A stretch of DNA of 64,000 bases from Candidatus Tepidiaquacellales bacterium UBA2330 (GCA_002344965.1 DDUU01000034.1:1-64000), one strand, 5' to 3'. Positions 1-9,582 are shown, counted from the first letter of the stretch. Numbers and translations: made by a program. Notes: generated by a model not told the origin, from the sequence alone.

Positions 1-288
1 GTTCAATCCGTGATTCAGACAATTGCAAAATTCAAATTGCAAATAAATTATTTAACAAATATTTTATCCCACAGATATCAAAATCTTTCCGGGATTTTTT
101 TATGTATAACCTGTCAATATAAAATGATAATCCAATAGAGTAAAACTTTTTTTAAGAAAGGGGTACAGGAATAAATTTAATTTCTAAACAAATGATTGAA
201 TAAAACCATATGTTTGTGAGATGTTTATTAAATAATAAAAACCTTAGGTTTGTAAAAATTAAAAATTTCAAAATGGAAAGGAGTAGTT
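1..288. other. Intergenic leader of the first gene
   Basis: No convincing gene was found here; the short open frame starting at 210 overlaps the start of the next gene and has no family features. A TATGTTTG hexamer-like box at 209-216 fits the Bacteroidota -7 element TAnnTTTG, but the nearest upstream TTG lies only about 10 bases away, so the promoter assignment is weak. The ribosome binding site GGAG sits just before the ATG at 289. Confidence 0.4.
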
Positions 289-2121
289 ATGAAATTTCTG
301 AAAAATATATTCAAACCGGTAAGAGTTCTAATAATTCTAATTTTATTTATGCTTGCAGCGAAAGGATCTTTAGGTCAGAATTTTGTAAAAATTACTGATC
401 AGAGTAATCCTGTAGTTAATGATACATTGGCAGGCGTTTACATCGGTTCAAGCTGGGTAGATATTGATAATGACAAATGGCTTGATCTGTTTGTGAACAG
501 AAAAGTAATTTACAAAAATCTTGGTAACGGCAATTTTGTGAAACTGATATCCGCTATGGCAAATCAAAATACAAATCTCAGCAATACATGGTCTGATTAT
601 AATAACGACGGATTGACAGACTGCTTCGTAACTTCTACAGGCGGACCGTTTTCATATCTTTACAAAAATGAAGGTAATGGAATAATGAGCAAAGTTCTTA
701 CAGGTGTTATAGGCGATACTGCAAACAACACCGGCTGGGGCTGCGCCTGGGCTGATTATAATAATGATGGTCATACTGACCTGATTATTGCGGCTGCAAA
801 CGGTTTTGGTACAGTGTTTCATCCCAACAGATTTTTGAAAAATAACGGAGACGGGAGTTTTACAAGACTTGAGATACACGGACTAACGGATACTCTTGCG
901 CCGTTTACTGTTCCGGCATGGTCTGATTATGATCAGGATGGTGATATGGATCTTTTTATAGGAAGCGGACCCGGAGGATCTACTTCTACAGATTTCTTAT
1001 ATAAAAATATGCTGACTGAAACCGGTTCGGCAGATCTGGTAAGACTTATGACGGCTCCTATGGCTACTGATCAGCTCGACGGTCAGGTATGGAACTGGAT
1101 CGACTATGATAATGACGGAGATCTTGACGGTTTCATTACAAATTACGCAAATAATGTACCGAATAATTTATACAGAAATAATAACGGTGTCTATGAAAGG
1201 ATGATAGCTGCTCAGGTAGGAAGTATAGTATCAGATATAGGTTTATATCTCGCAAATGTCTGGGGTGATTTTGACAATGACGGAGACCTTGACTGCTTTG
1301 TAACAAGAGACGGAGGACAGCAGAGCAGATATTACAGCAATAACGGGAACGGAACATTTACAAGAATTGATACGCTACAGGTAGTTTCAATCTCCGGAGG
1401 AAATTACGGAGCTACAGCAGGCGATTACGACAATAATGGAACGCTTGACCTGTACGTAGCCGGCAGCACTTCTTCAAAAGGTCTGTTTAGAAATGATCTT
1501 GTTAACGGAAACAAATGGATTAATATAAAATGCATCGGTTCAGGACCGGGAAATAATTATTCCAATAAATCGGCGATCGGAACCAGAGTAAAAGCCAAGG
1601 CAACTATCAACGGAACGGAAGTCTGGCAAATGCGTGAAGTGTCGTCGCAAAATTCTTTTAACTCAATGAATATGCTGAACGTGCATATGGGATTCGGTGA
1701 TGCCGCTTCTATTGATTCGCTGGTGATAATCTGGCCAAGAGGGCTGAAAGAAGTTTATACAAACGTCGGTCTGAATCAGTTTTATAACGCAACTGAAGGA
1801 CAGGGAATTGTCTCCGGAATTGAACAGGAGTCACAGGCAATTCCGGAAGGTTTTCTGCTGGAACAGAATTTTCCAAATCCGTTCAATCCAATAACAACCA
1901 TAAAGTTCACAATACCGTCAAGAGAAATATCAAATTCTCTTTACACTCTAAAAATCTTTGACATACTCGGAAAGGAAATTGCGACGTTATTTTCTTCAAA
2001 ACTCAATCCGGGAAGTTACTCATATACATTCGACGGTAATAACCTCAGCAGCGGAGTTTATTTCTATAGTCTGCATTCGGAAAATTATTCTCAGACAAGG
2101 AAAATGCTTCTTACCAAATGA
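289..2121 (+). CDS. Secreted CRTAC1-like VCBS/FG-GAP propeller protein with UnbV domain and T9SS sorting tail
   Basis: The 610-residue protein starts with a signal peptide (hydrophobic core about residues 11-28, ending near SLGQ). Residues about 45-400 hold seven repeats of the type WxDxDNDGxxDxFV, matching VCBS/FG-GAP calcium-binding blades; seven is the count of a closed seven-bladed propeller. Residues about 405-510 match the ASPIC/UnbV domain (IGTRVKAKA, IIWPRG). The tail from about residue 525 contains NFPNPFNPITTIKF and ends in a beta-rich type A sorting domain for the type IX secretion system, so surface export is expected. ATG 289 follows a clear AAAGGAG. Family membership is clear; substrate or partner is unknown. 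It is the only protein of the window with this T9SS tail. Confidence 0.88.
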   Translation: MKFLKNIFKPVRVLIILILFMLAAKGSLGQNFVKITDQSNPVVNDTLAGVYIGSSWVDIDNDKWLDLFVNRKVIYKNLGNGNFVKLISAMANQNTNLSNTWSDYNNDGLTDCFVTSTGGPFSYLYKNEGNGIMSKVLTGVIGDTANNTGWGCAWADYNNDGHTDLIIAAANGFGTVFHPNRFLKNNGDGSFTRLEIHGLTDTLAPFTVPAWSDYDQDGDMDLFIGSGPGGSTSTDFLYKNMLTETGSADLVRLMTAPMATDQLDGQVWNWIDYDNDGDLDGFITNYANNVPNNLYRNNNGVYERMIAAQVGSIVSDIGLYLANVWGDFDNDGDLDCFVTRDGGQQSRYYSNNGNGTFTRIDTLQVVSISGGNYGATAGDYDNNGTLDLYVAGSTSSKGLFRNDLVNGNKWINIKCIGSGPGNNYSNKSAIGTRVKAKATINGTEVWQMREVSSQNSFNSMNMLNVHMGFGDAASIDSLVIIWPRGLKEVYTNVGLNQFYNATEGQGIVSGIEQESQAIPEGFLLEQNFPNPFNPITTIKFTIPSREISNSLYTLKIFDILGKEIATLFSSKLNPGSYSYTFDGNNLSSGVYFYSLHSENYSQTRKMLLTK

Positions 2122-2125
2122 ATTG

Positions 2126-2160
2126 AAAAAGCCGTTCTTTTAAATAAAGGAACGGCTTTA
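2126..2160. terminator. Bidirectional hairpin terminator
   Basis: The arms AAAGCCGTTC and GAACGGCTTT flank a loop of about 12 bases, directly after the stop codon at 2121. It lies between two convergent genes and has A-rich and T-rich flanks, so it can serve both. Confidence 0.75.
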
Positions 2161-2189
2161 CCTGTATCTGTAAATTCAGTAAAGTATTA

Positions 2190-3440
2190 TCAGTAAAATC
2201 CCGTCTTAAATTTTCTTTTGTCCGAATAGAGAACAGCTTTATAACTGAAGTCATTTTTAAATACTTTCGGCCGGACAAATTCATCCGTATTAAAATAAGT
2301 AAGATACTTTTTAACACTCCATGTAAACTGAGCGCTGTAATTTTTGAATTCATTTCTTGAAAGGTAATTTAATGTTGATTGTCTTTCAGATGTTACGATG
2401 TAAAGATTCAGATATGGATTTATGCTTTTGAATTCAATAACATAAATACCTGTACCTGATCCGAGAGAATAAGAAAAATTTGTATTTCCTGCAGCACCGA
2501 GATAATTATCGGACGGTGTGAAGAGTTCGGGCGGCGACTCCGGATACAGTTTTAATTCAGCGCCGGGAGATACAAAATTCAGTCCGGCATAACCTGAACC
2601 GTTATTGAATCTTCCGAAACCGGTAACGAGAATTTTGTTTGTAACGGAAAGTTTATCGGGCACCCAGATATGTGTCTTTACAGCTCCGTCAGAATTCTCT
2701 GAAAACTTTATTGCAGAATTCAGATTATAATTGAAAAAATTCAGTGAAACATTGAATTCGGTTTTCAGAGATTTACTTGCCGGCTGATATACATTAATTG
2801 CTGAAGTGGAAAGAGAGCTGCCTTTTTTATTATTTATCCTTGCTGTTTTATTCCTGTCATTTTTATAAACGCTTACTTTCAAATATTTAATAGTCTGAAA
2901 TCCTTGTTTATCCCTCAGCAGAAAAACTAACTCTCCTTTCAGATAATTTTCAGAAACCGGCCAGAGTATATTAAGATTTACGGTTGAGTCACCTACACCT
3001 GCTTTAGCTTCTTTACATTCAAACACTTCCTGACTTATCATCTTGATCACAGCACTTCCGCCTTCGGATATTTTCGGGAATCTAACTTTAAGCTGAACAT
3101 AATTTGAGAACTGCTCTTTCAGGTCGCCGAAAATAATGAGCTCGGGATTGGATAATGTCAGGTCTTTGTATATTACAGCTGTTGACGAAGTTTTCTCTGC
3201 TATAGTCAGCGTATATGGAAAAGTCACATTTGTTAGTGAGAACTTTCCGAAGCGGTCTGTTAAAACTTCTTTTGAACCGTAAATTACTTTTACAAAAGGT
3301 ACCGGAAATTTTCTTTCATCCGTTACCTTTCCGTTTAAGAAAAGGCTGATATCTTTTGAAGGCGAACCGGAAATAACATTACCGGCTACGGAAAAAATCA
3401 ATAAAAAGGTAAGTAAAATTTTCAGTAATAATATTTTCAT
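2190..3440 (-). CDS. Secreted protein with carboxypeptidase-regulatory-like domain, function unknown
   Basis: The 416-residue protein begins with a signal peptide (residues about 1-24). Residues about 30-90 look like a carboxypeptidase D regulatory-like fold (LNGKVTDERKFPVPFVKV, then TDRFGKFSL), a small beta-sandwich common in Bacteroidota outer-membrane and surface proteins. The rest (about 100-416) is beta-strand rich without a recognisable catalytic motif. No T9SS tail and no dockerin-like module is present. It is transcribed convergently with the preceding gene and shares the hairpin terminator between them. A structural or adhesive surface role is possible, but this is only inference from the domain type. 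Confidence 0.65.
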   Translation of the reverse strand: MKILLLKILLTFLLIFSVAGNVISGSPSKDISLFLNGKVTDERKFPVPFVKVIYGSKEVLTDRFGKFSLTNVTFPYTLTIAEKTSSTAVIYKDLTLSNPELIIFGDLKEQFSNYVQLKVRFPKISEGGSAVIKMISQEVFECKEAKAGVGDSTVNLNILWPVSENYLKGELVFLLRDKQGFQTIKYLKVSVYKNDRNKTARINNKKGSSLSTSAINVYQPASKSLKTEFNVSLNFFNYNLNSAIKFSENSDGAVKTHIWVPDKLSVTNKILVTGFGRFNNGSGYAGLNFVSPGAELKLYPESPPELFTPSDNYLGAAGNTNFSYSLGSGTGIYVIEFKSINPYLNLYIVTSERQSTLNYLSRNEFKNYSAQFTWSVKKYLTYFNTDEFVRPKVFKNDFSYKAVLYSDKRKFKTGFY

Positions 3441-3784
3441 TCAGAGTGTTTTATGAAATTATAAAATAGAATGAAATTTTGAAACAGCATAAAATTACTA
3501 TAAATTACAATTGGATTTATACAGGTATAATATTGCATTTAAAAAATTAAATTTGAATATATGAGAAGGGTTTTTACAAAAGGACTGCTGACTTATCTTT
3601 ATCATATTTATCCCTTGCAGATATTTATTTCCCTGTATTTGTGATTTTATTTTGAATTGTCTTTACGGCATTGCTGAAGTAATTTTGTTAAAACAAAAAA
3701 AGTAATTTTTTTTAAAAATTAAAAGGAGGCTGAAGGCAATCAATAATTTCGAATAAAATTTCCCAAACTTTAATTTTCGTAATT
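3441..3784. other. AT-rich divergent intergenic region
   Basis: The region separates two divergent genes. No gene was seen. An AAAAGGAGG at about 3720-3729 looks like a strong Shine-Dalgarno sequence, but it is about 55 bases upstream of the ATG at 3785 and no start codon follows it at a useful distance, so it is probably not the site used. No stable hairpin stood out. Confidence 0.4.
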
Positions 3785-5863
3785 ATGAAAACAAAAATTA
3801 TTTATTTTTTATGCTTGGCTTCTTATGTTTTGTTTCTCCTTATTCCGGGATGTTCTGAAGAAAATTCTGTAACAAACCCGCCCCCGCCCGGTCAGAATGA
3901 CCTTGTAGTCGGAACATTAATCACAACACCAAATACGGTTACTGTAAATTTAAACGATACGGTTCTGTTCAGATTTACTGTAAATCCCGGAGTCCGGTTC
4001 ACGGATTCAGTCTCACGTCTGATTAAAATAAATGCTAATAATACGGAAACCGAAATAGGTCTGCTTGAAGATAACGGTAATCTTCAAAACGGCGATGAGA
4101 TTGCAAACGATAATATTTTCAGCGGCAGATTTATAATAAATGAATTATCTCAAGGAGATATAAAATATAAAGCTAAAGGAATTATTTCTTCCACATCAAA
4201 CGGATATTCTCCCATTGTTACAATTGCTGTGCTGTCGGAATTATCCTCAAACGATGTGAAAACAGTTTTTACAACTCAGGCAAATGCACAGAATCAGCTC
4301 ATTACTTACCTCGCCGGTAATCCTAATAATATAGATAACGCCTCGACACAACTGGCATCATGGCTGCAGACACAGACCGGAGTGCAGAGCGTGGAAAGAG
4401 CTGGCAATACCGGGATCCTGATTCATTACAGCAGCGGGATCTCCGGCGGTATTCTGTTTTCTCTCGCTAATTCAAGCGGCGCAATCTCTACTTTGGGAGG
4501 AGCGGGAATTTCCGATACGCTCAGGAGGAATAACAAAGCTATTCATCCGTCAAAACAAACTGTCGGAACGAATGACTTTTACAACGACAACGCATCTCAG
4601 TCTGACAATATCCTTCTCGACCCGAATACTATCGGAAACAGAAATGTTCTGATCTATGAACCATTTCTTGCAATTTACCCTCCGTATAATGTAGGACAAA
4701 AAGTTAAATCAAGACTGGAACAGTCCCTTTGCAAAGATTACAATGTTACGACTTATGTCAATCAGGAAGCGAATATTGCTGTCCTCTCCGATATTACGAA
4801 ATACGGAATGGTCGTATTTACTACTCACGGGTTACTTGGTAAAAGTCTGTTTACAGGTGAAATAGCGGATACAAATCTTGCTGTATACAAAAACAAATAC
4901 AAAGCTCTGATAAAAGCTGATAAGATGAGTATCTGGAAAAACATAGTGATAAGTACAGTCGGAACAGTTAACACTTCCGCAGACGTATATGTAGTGAATA
5001 ATAAATTCATTTCAGATATAACAGGCACGTTTCCAAACTCTGTTATTGTAAATAACTCCTGTGAAAGTTCTATGAACCCTGACCTTGCCAATGCATTTCT
5101 TGGAAAGGGAGCAAAATCATATTTCGGTTACAGTAAAGTGGTTCACGTTGGGTTTGTTCAGACAATAAGTGATTCCATCGCAAAGAGACTCGGAGTGGAA
5201 AGTAAAACTACCGGCAATACTTTTTTTAACGCTTCAGATCCCGAATCACCGTTTGCTGTGTTTGAGAAAAAAATCGGTTCTGATGATCTTGGTTATTCTG
5301 CTTCTTTGATCAATAAGGATTTTGAGGAAGGAAAGATAGAGGGCTGGACAAGATCAGGTGACGGAAGAGTAATCAGCAGACTTGGTAATGTAAATCCTAC
5401 TCAGGGAAGTTTCATGGGTATCATATCCACCGGTCTCGGATATACTACTTCAAGCGGTTCCATTTCACAGTGCTTCACAGTACAGAATAATCAGTCATCA
5501 TTAAAGCTGAAATGGAATTTTCTGTCTGAAGAATTTCTTGAATACATAAATTCTCAGTTTCAGGATTATTTCAGAATCAAGATAATCAAACAGGACGGTT
5601 CAGAAGTTATCCTACTGAGTAAAACAATAGATCAGATCGCTGCTCAGTTCGGCGCTACTCAGCAAAATGCCGGTTCGCTTATACCGGTATCTCCCGATAT
5701 TGTTTTCGATCAGGGTGGTGTATATATGACCGGATGGCAGGATATTACATTTGATATCACAGCTTACAGAGGTCAGGTGATTACAATTATATTCTCTGCC
5801 GGAGATGTCGGAGACAGTATCTATGATACGGCTATCCTTCTTGATGATATTATTATACAGTAA
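3785..5863 (+). CDS. Lipoprotein with predicted caspase-like (clan CD) peptidase domain
   Basis: The 692-residue protein has a lipoprotein signal ending LLIPGC, with Cys23 as the lipidated residue. Residues about 40-150 form a probable Ig-like domain. Residues about 290-470 resemble a caspase/CHAT-like fold: a beta-strand ending VVFTTHG puts a His at 348, and a second strand, VIVNNSCESS, puts a Cys at 426. This His-Gly and Ser-Cys-Glu-Ser arrangement is the catalytic signature of clan CD peptidases (caspases, CHAT, gingipain relatives). The C-terminal part (about 510-692) looks like a jelly-roll domain ending DTAILLDDI, as in the choice-of-anchor families. The peptidase call rests on motif spacing only; activity and substrate are unknown. 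No operon partner is present. Confidence 0.6.
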   Translation: MKTKIIYFLCLASYVLFLLIPGCSEENSVTNPPPPGQNDLVVGTLITTPNTVTVNLNDTVLFRFTVNPGVRFTDSVSRLIKINANNTETEIGLLEDNGNLQNGDEIANDNIFSGRFIINELSQGDIKYKAKGIISSTSNGYSPIVTIAVLSELSSNDVKTVFTTQANAQNQLITYLAGNPNNIDNASTQLASWLQTQTGVQSVERAGNTGILIHYSSGISGGILFSLANSSGAISTLGGAGISDTLRRNNKAIHPSKQTVGTNDFYNDNASQSDNILLDPNTIGNRNVLIYEPFLAIYPPYNVGQKVKSRLEQSLCKDYNVTTYVNQEANIAVLSDITKYGMVVFTTHGLLGKSLFTGEIADTNLAVYKNKYKALIKADKMSIWKNIVISTVGTVNTSADVYVVNNKFISDITGTFPNSVIVNNSCESSMNPDLANAFLGKGAKSYFGYSKVVHVGFVQTISDSIAKRLGVESKTTGNTFFNASDPESPFAVFEKKIGSDDLGYSASLINKDFEEGKIEGWTRSGDGRVISRLGNVNPTQGSFMGIISTGLGYTTSSGSISQCFTVQNNQSSLKLKWNFLSEEFLEYINSQFQDYFRIKIIKQDGSEVILLSKTIDQIAAQFGATQQNAGSLIPVSPDIVFDQGGVYMTGWQDITFDITAYRGQVITIIFSAGDVGDSIYDTAILLDDIIIQ

Positions 5864-5865
5864 TT

Positions 5866-5896
5866 AAAAAGACCGGACATTAAATCCGGTCTTTCT
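5866..5896. terminator. Bidirectional hairpin terminator
   Basis: The arms AAAGACCGGA and TCCGGTCTTT enclose a seven-base loop immediately after the stop at 5863. The hairpin lies between convergent genes and has A and T tracts on the outer sides. Confidence 0.78.
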
Positions 5897-5967
5897 GATA
5901 TTTAATATTTCAGAAAAATTTTGGAATACTGATTATAATAAAATGTATTTACAAAATCTGAGGAATA

Positions 5968-6645
5968 CTATTCAGATTTAAAAATTTTATATACAATTCC
6001 CGCCAGTGCTGCGCCAATTACAGGAGCGACTATGAAAAGCCAGAGCTGTTCTATCGCCCATCCGCCTACAAAAACCGCCTGACTGATACTTCTTGCAGGA
6101 TTTACTGAAGTATTTGTTACAGGAATACTGATAAGATGTATAAGCGTCAGAGCAAGTCCGATTGCAATTCCTGCAAATCCGGCAGGTGATCTTCCGTCCG
6201 TTGCTCCGAGTATTACAATTAGAAACATAAAGGTCATGACTACTTCAGTAACAAGCGCAGCCGTTAAATTATATTTCCCCGGCGAATGTTCACCGTAACC
6301 ATTAGCAGCGAAGTCACCGATCGCTGATCCGTTTCCGGTTACTATTATATATAGAACTCCCGCTCCTGCAATTCCGCCCAGTATCTGTGAAATCACATAA
6401 GGGAATAATTCCTTTGTGGAAAATCTACCGCCTATCCATAATCCGATTGATACTGCGGGATTAAGATGAGCTCCCGAAACATGTCCGAGAGAATAAACGA
6501 TTGTAAGAACTGTTAATCCGAATGCAAGAGATACTCCCGTAAATCCGATTCCCAGTTCAGGAAAGCCTGCTGCCAGCATTGCACTTCCGCATCCTCCGAG
6601 CACTAACCAAAATGTGCCGATGAATTCTGCAAGATTTTTTTTCAT
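5968..6645 (-). CDS. aqpZ: Aquaporin Z (MIP family water channel)
   Basis: The 225-residue inner-membrane protein has six membrane segments and the two half-helix signatures of the MIP family: HLNPAVS around Asn62 and TNTSVNPARS around Asn182. The second motif is identical to that of water-selective AqpZ proteins, with Arg185 in the selectivity position and a histidine at 170 preceding it. Length fits AqpZ (about 230). It should let water pass across the cytoplasmic membrane. It stands alone, with no glycerol kinase nearby, which also favours a water channel over a glycerol facilitator. ATG 6645 is the first possible start and precedes the first membrane helix directly. Confidence 0.93.
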   Translation of the reverse strand: MKKNLAEFIGTFWLVLGGCGSAMLAAGFPELGIGFTGVSLAFGLTVLTIVYSLGHVSGAHLNPAVSIGLWIGGRFSTKELFPYVISQILGGIAGAGVLYIIVTGNGSAIGDFAANGYGEHSPGKYNLTAALVTEVVMTFMFLIVILGATDGRSPAGFAGIAIGLALTLIHLISIPVTNTSVNPARSISQAVFVGGWAIEQLWLFIVAPVIGAALAGIVYKIFKSE

Positions 6646-6896
6646 TTTGTTTTTTTTTATTAATTAAAAATTTATAAAAGTCATAATGACTTTTATAATT
6701 GAGTTGTCCTTAATTTTTACTATTATCTTTATCAGTAATACATCAGTGTATGTAACATAAGTTACCGGAAATATTTATTCTGCATTTTTTAGTTAGTTGT
6801 TAAAAAATACTGATTAATTTTTTTACTTAGTGATTCAAATATAAAATGCTGAAAACACGGATCATGACTAAATTTATTTATAGGTGCATAAAAATA

Positions 6897-7394
6897 TCAG
6901 TTAAGATTGCCTTTTGTAAATCTGAATTCCTCTGTCCATTCATTATCTTTGGATCTTAAATTCAACTTTATTACCAGCTCTTCACCATTCATGTGATATG
7001 TAATTCCGTTAAAGTATGCTGTCTTCTCATTAATTTTTATCAGATTAAATGTAACCCATTTATCTTTATCTTCCCAGGGTGTAAGATCCCTACCGAAATG
7101 TTTTAACTTTAAAGTAACCGTGCCTTCGGATTCCTCCATTATCATGTATTCGGAAAAATTAAGTTTACCATCCTTCATTAATCTGAAAATTCCAATCATA
7201 CTGTTATCAGCAGCCGGCATCCAGAGTTCATCACATTCGCCTCCGAGACCGGTCCCTTTCCAGTAACCTGTCAGCCATGTTAGTTCAGATAAACTGCCTT
7301 TACCGGGTGCATCTCCCGCTTCGGATTTAAGAACATCCTGTCCATGTGCAGCAATTGCAAAAAAAAGTAAAAAACTAAGAGTTAATATCAGCAT
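6897..7394 (-). CDS. Secreted DUF6265-like protein
   Basis: The 165-residue protein has an N-terminal signal peptide (about residues 1-18, ending AAHG). The mature part starts with WLTGYWKG at about 40 and continues with a small beta-barrel pattern (MIGIFRLMKDGKL, then TPWEDKDKWVTF) that matches the DUF6265 family of periplasmic or secreted proteins of unknown function. Length is normal for the family. It is followed on the same strand by no close gene, and preceded by an SRPBCC gene 71 bases upstream, possibly in one transcript. Confidence 0.7.
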   Translation of the reverse strand: MLILTLSFLLFFAIAAHGQDVLKSEAGDAPGKGSLSELTWLTGYWKGTGLGGECDELWMPAADNSMIGIFRLMKDGKLNFSEYMIMEESEGTVTLKLKHFGRDLTPWEDKDKWVTFNLIKINEKTAYFNGITYHMNGEELVIKLNLRSKDNEWTEEFRFTKGNLN

Positions 7395-7465
7395 AATATA
7401 AAATTATTTATTTAAGTTAAGCAGAACATTTTAGAAAAAGTTTTATATATTTAAAAATTTAATAA

Positions 7466-7927
7466 TCAGGAAGTTTTTTTTAAAAAATCAAATCCGCCTT
7501 TTCTCAGATTAATGCCGAATTCCAGATATGCTTTCAGGCATGCAAGAAAATTCGCCCAGCCTTCAGTATTTCCTTTCAGCCATTTTATTCCGGATTCGTT
7601 ATTCTCCATGCTTTTTTCTGATATTCTTACAACTGTTGAATCGTCATTTACGGCTTCGAGTTTTATTTCGGTTAAAAGTTCTTCACCGTCAATGATCCAG
7701 TAAAATGAAATAATATTATTCGCTTCTGTTTTCCCGACTCTGACCGGTGCCTGATCTTCAAACTCCGGAAATTTCCATATAAGATTTTCACCTTCTTCCA
7801 TACGGCCGGTGCTTTCAGAAATAAAATAGTTACGCATCTCTTCAGGATTTACAATAGCTTCAAATATATCAGCGGCAGGCTTTTGAATTTGTATTGCAGC
7901 ATTAACTTCAAGTTTAGAATTTGACAT
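7466..7927 (-). CDS. SRPBCC/AHSA1-family protein
   Basis: The 153-residue protein fits the START-like AHSA1 (Aha1 C-terminal-like) family: an N-terminal strand VNAAIQIQKPAADIF followed by NPEEMRNYF, a GxNLIWKFPEF strand, and a long C-terminal helix (GWANFLACLKAYLEFG) that would close the hydrophobic cavity. Such proteins bind small hydrophobic ligands or act in stress responses; the ligand here is not predictable. The protein is cytoplasmic, with no signal peptide. It may be co-transcribed with the DUF6265 gene downstream. Confidence 0.78.
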   Translation of the reverse strand: MSNSKLEVNAAIQIQKPAADIFEAIVNPEEMRNYFISESTGRMEEGENLIWKFPEFEDQAPVRVGKTEANNIISFYWIIDGEELLTEIKLEAVNDDSTVVRISEKSMENNESGIKWLKGNTEGWANFLACLKAYLEFGINLRKGGFDFLKKTS

Positions 7928-8118
7928 AATTTAATTATGCGTTCTGTAATAAAAGGATTTGTGAAATTACAAATACGGGACTTCATTTAAAAGCATTTAA
8001 TTGCAGTATTAAGTTTATATTTTCATAATTGTTCTCATTCTGTTTTTTGACGCAGTATATCTGATTGTAAAATTATATAACTTAAATTCAGACGGGATTA
8101 TACTTTATTATACAGTGC

Positions 8119-9153
8119 TTAATTCGTATATAATTTTTTCTTAAGATATAAACTTGCTTTCACCAGTAGTATCAGCACAGGCACTTCCACTAAAGGTCCT
8201 ATCACGCCTGCAAATGCCTGCGGCGAATGAATTCCGAAAACAGCAATTGATACTGCAATCGCAAGTTCAAAATTATTTCCTGTGGCGGTAAATGAGATCG
8301 ATGCGTTCTTGTCATAAGGGACTTTCATAGACTTGTTAATAAAGAAACTCGTGAAGAACATTAATACAAAATATATAATGAGCGGTGTTGCAATTTTCAG
8401 CACATCAATGGGAAGTTCAAGAATTTTTTCGCCTTTCAGACTGAACATTAAAACAATTGTAAAAAGTAAAGCATATAACGTAACCGGAGATATTAACGGA
8501 ATATACTTTCTGTTAAACCAGTCTATTCCTTTATACTTTATTAACATATACCTGCTCAGAAATCCTGCTATAAAAGGAATGCCGAGATAAATAAAAACAC
8601 TTTCAGCTACGCTGCTCATCGGTACATGCACATCAAAGTTACCGAGTCCAAATTTCTCAGGCAGCATGTTAATAAAAAGCCAGACATAAAAGCTGTAAGT
8701 CAGCACCTGAAAGATACTGTTAAGCGCTACCAGTAAAGCGCCGTATTCCCTGCTTCCGCCGGCGAGATCATTCCAGACAATTACCATTGCAATACACCGT
8801 GCAATTCCTATTAAAATTAATCCTGTCATATAATCCGGCTCATCACCGAGAAAAATAATCGCCAGCACAAACATTAGAACAGGTCCGATCACCCAGTTCA
8901 GTACAAGAGACAGTGACATTACTTTTTTATCCTGAAAAGCTTTAGGAAGAAGCGAGTAATCAACTTTTGCAAGCGGGGGATACATCATGAGTATCAGCCC
9001 GATAGCCAGAGGAATATTTGTAGTGCCCGAAGATAATGAGTCTGACAGATCTGATATGCCGGGAAATATATTTCCAATAAATACTCCTGTTGCCATAGCC
9101 AGAAATATCCAAAGAGTTAAAAACCTGTCAAGAAATTTTAATTTGATTTTCAT
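8119..9153 (-). CDS. acr3: ACR3-family arsenite efflux permease
   Basis: The 344-residue membrane protein has ten predicted helices and the hallmark ACR3 motifs: GIARCIAMVIVWNDLA with the essential Cys120, and TATGNNFELAIAVSI around residue 293. These proteins pump As(III) out of the cell using the proton gradient. The gene lies 68 bases downstream of an ArsR-type repressor gene on the same strand, forming a minimal arsR-acr3 unit. No arsenate reductase gene (arsC) is in the window. Length is typical for ACR3 (about 340-360). Confidence 0.92.
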   Translation of the reverse strand: MKIKLKFLDRFLTLWIFLAMATGVFIGNIFPGISDLSDSLSSGTTNIPLAIGLILMMYPPLAKVDYSLLPKAFQDKKVMSLSLVLNWVIGPVLMFVLAIIFLGDEPDYMTGLILIGIARCIAMVIVWNDLAGGSREYGALLVALNSIFQVLTYSFYVWLFINMLPEKFGLGNFDVHVPMSSVAESVFIYLGIPFIAGFLSRYMLIKYKGIDWFNRKYIPLISPVTLYALLFTIVLMFSLKGEKILELPIDVLKIATPLIIYFVLMFFTSFFINKSMKVPYDKNASISFTATGNNFELAIAVSIAVFGIHSPQAFAGVIGPLVEVPVLILLVKASLYLKKKLYTN

Positions 9154-9221
9154 AATTATTTTGAACTACGGGTAATGCTTACAACCGGATATATTGGGAG
9201 GTAAGTTTTAAAAATTAGAAT

Positions 9222-9560
9222 CTAATCGCACTTATACGAATAAATTTTTTTATCAAAAAATCCTGTAAGCAATCCTCTTGCCAGACCCCAGTTTTCAGGA
9301 TTTATACAGTATTTTGTTTTCGGCGGATTTATTTCGCCCTGTATAAGCCCTGCATCTTTTAAAACTTTTAAATGCTGTGAAAGAGTGCTGTTGGCAATTG
9401 GCAGTTCAGCAGACAAATCTCCGTGATAACAACATGACCGGTCAGCAAGCAGTTCTAAAATTGATATCCTTACGGGATTTGCCAGAGCATTGGCAAATTT
9501 AGAAATAAGCTGTTGTGTTTCAGTGAATTTATTATTTTTTGCTTTCATTAAAATAGTCAT
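9222..9560 (-). CDS. arsR: ArsR-family metalloregulatory repressor
   Basis: The 112-residue protein is a winged-helix ArsR/SmtB repressor: LANPVRISILELLAD leads into SCCYHGDLS, and the recognition helix is NSTLSQHLKVLKDAGL. The adjacent Cys43 and Cys44 sit where E. coli ArsR carries its arsenite ligands, and further cysteines lie at 85 and 111, so As(III) sensing is plausible. It should repress itself and acr3 downstream. The start is uncertain: ATG at 9560 touches the operator palindrome, whereas the in-frame ATG at 9548 (Met5) would leave 12 bases between them. Confidence 0.88.
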   Translation of the reverse strand: MTILMKAKNNKFTETQQLISKFANALANPVRISILELLADRSCCYHGDLSAELPIANSTLSQHLKVLKDAGLIQGEINPPKTKYCINPENWGLARGLLTGFFDKKIYSYKCD

Positions 9561-9582
9561 TTATTCGTAAACTTACGAATAA
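9561..9582. promoter_or_regulatory. ArsR operator palindrome
   Basis: A perfect inverted repeat consists of TTATTCGTAA and its reverse complement separated by AC. It lies immediately upstream of arsR, where an ArsR dimer would block transcription or translation start of arsR-acr3. Binding is inferred from position and symmetry. Confidence 0.75.

Noticed and set aside
210..398. Short open frame before the first gene
   Set aside because: It overlaps the real gene in another frame, lacks a ribosome binding site and shows no family features.
3720..3784. Upstream start for the lipoprotein gene using the AAAAGGAGG site
   Set aside because: No start codon in frame follows at a usable distance, and the lipoprotein signal begins at the ATG at 3785.
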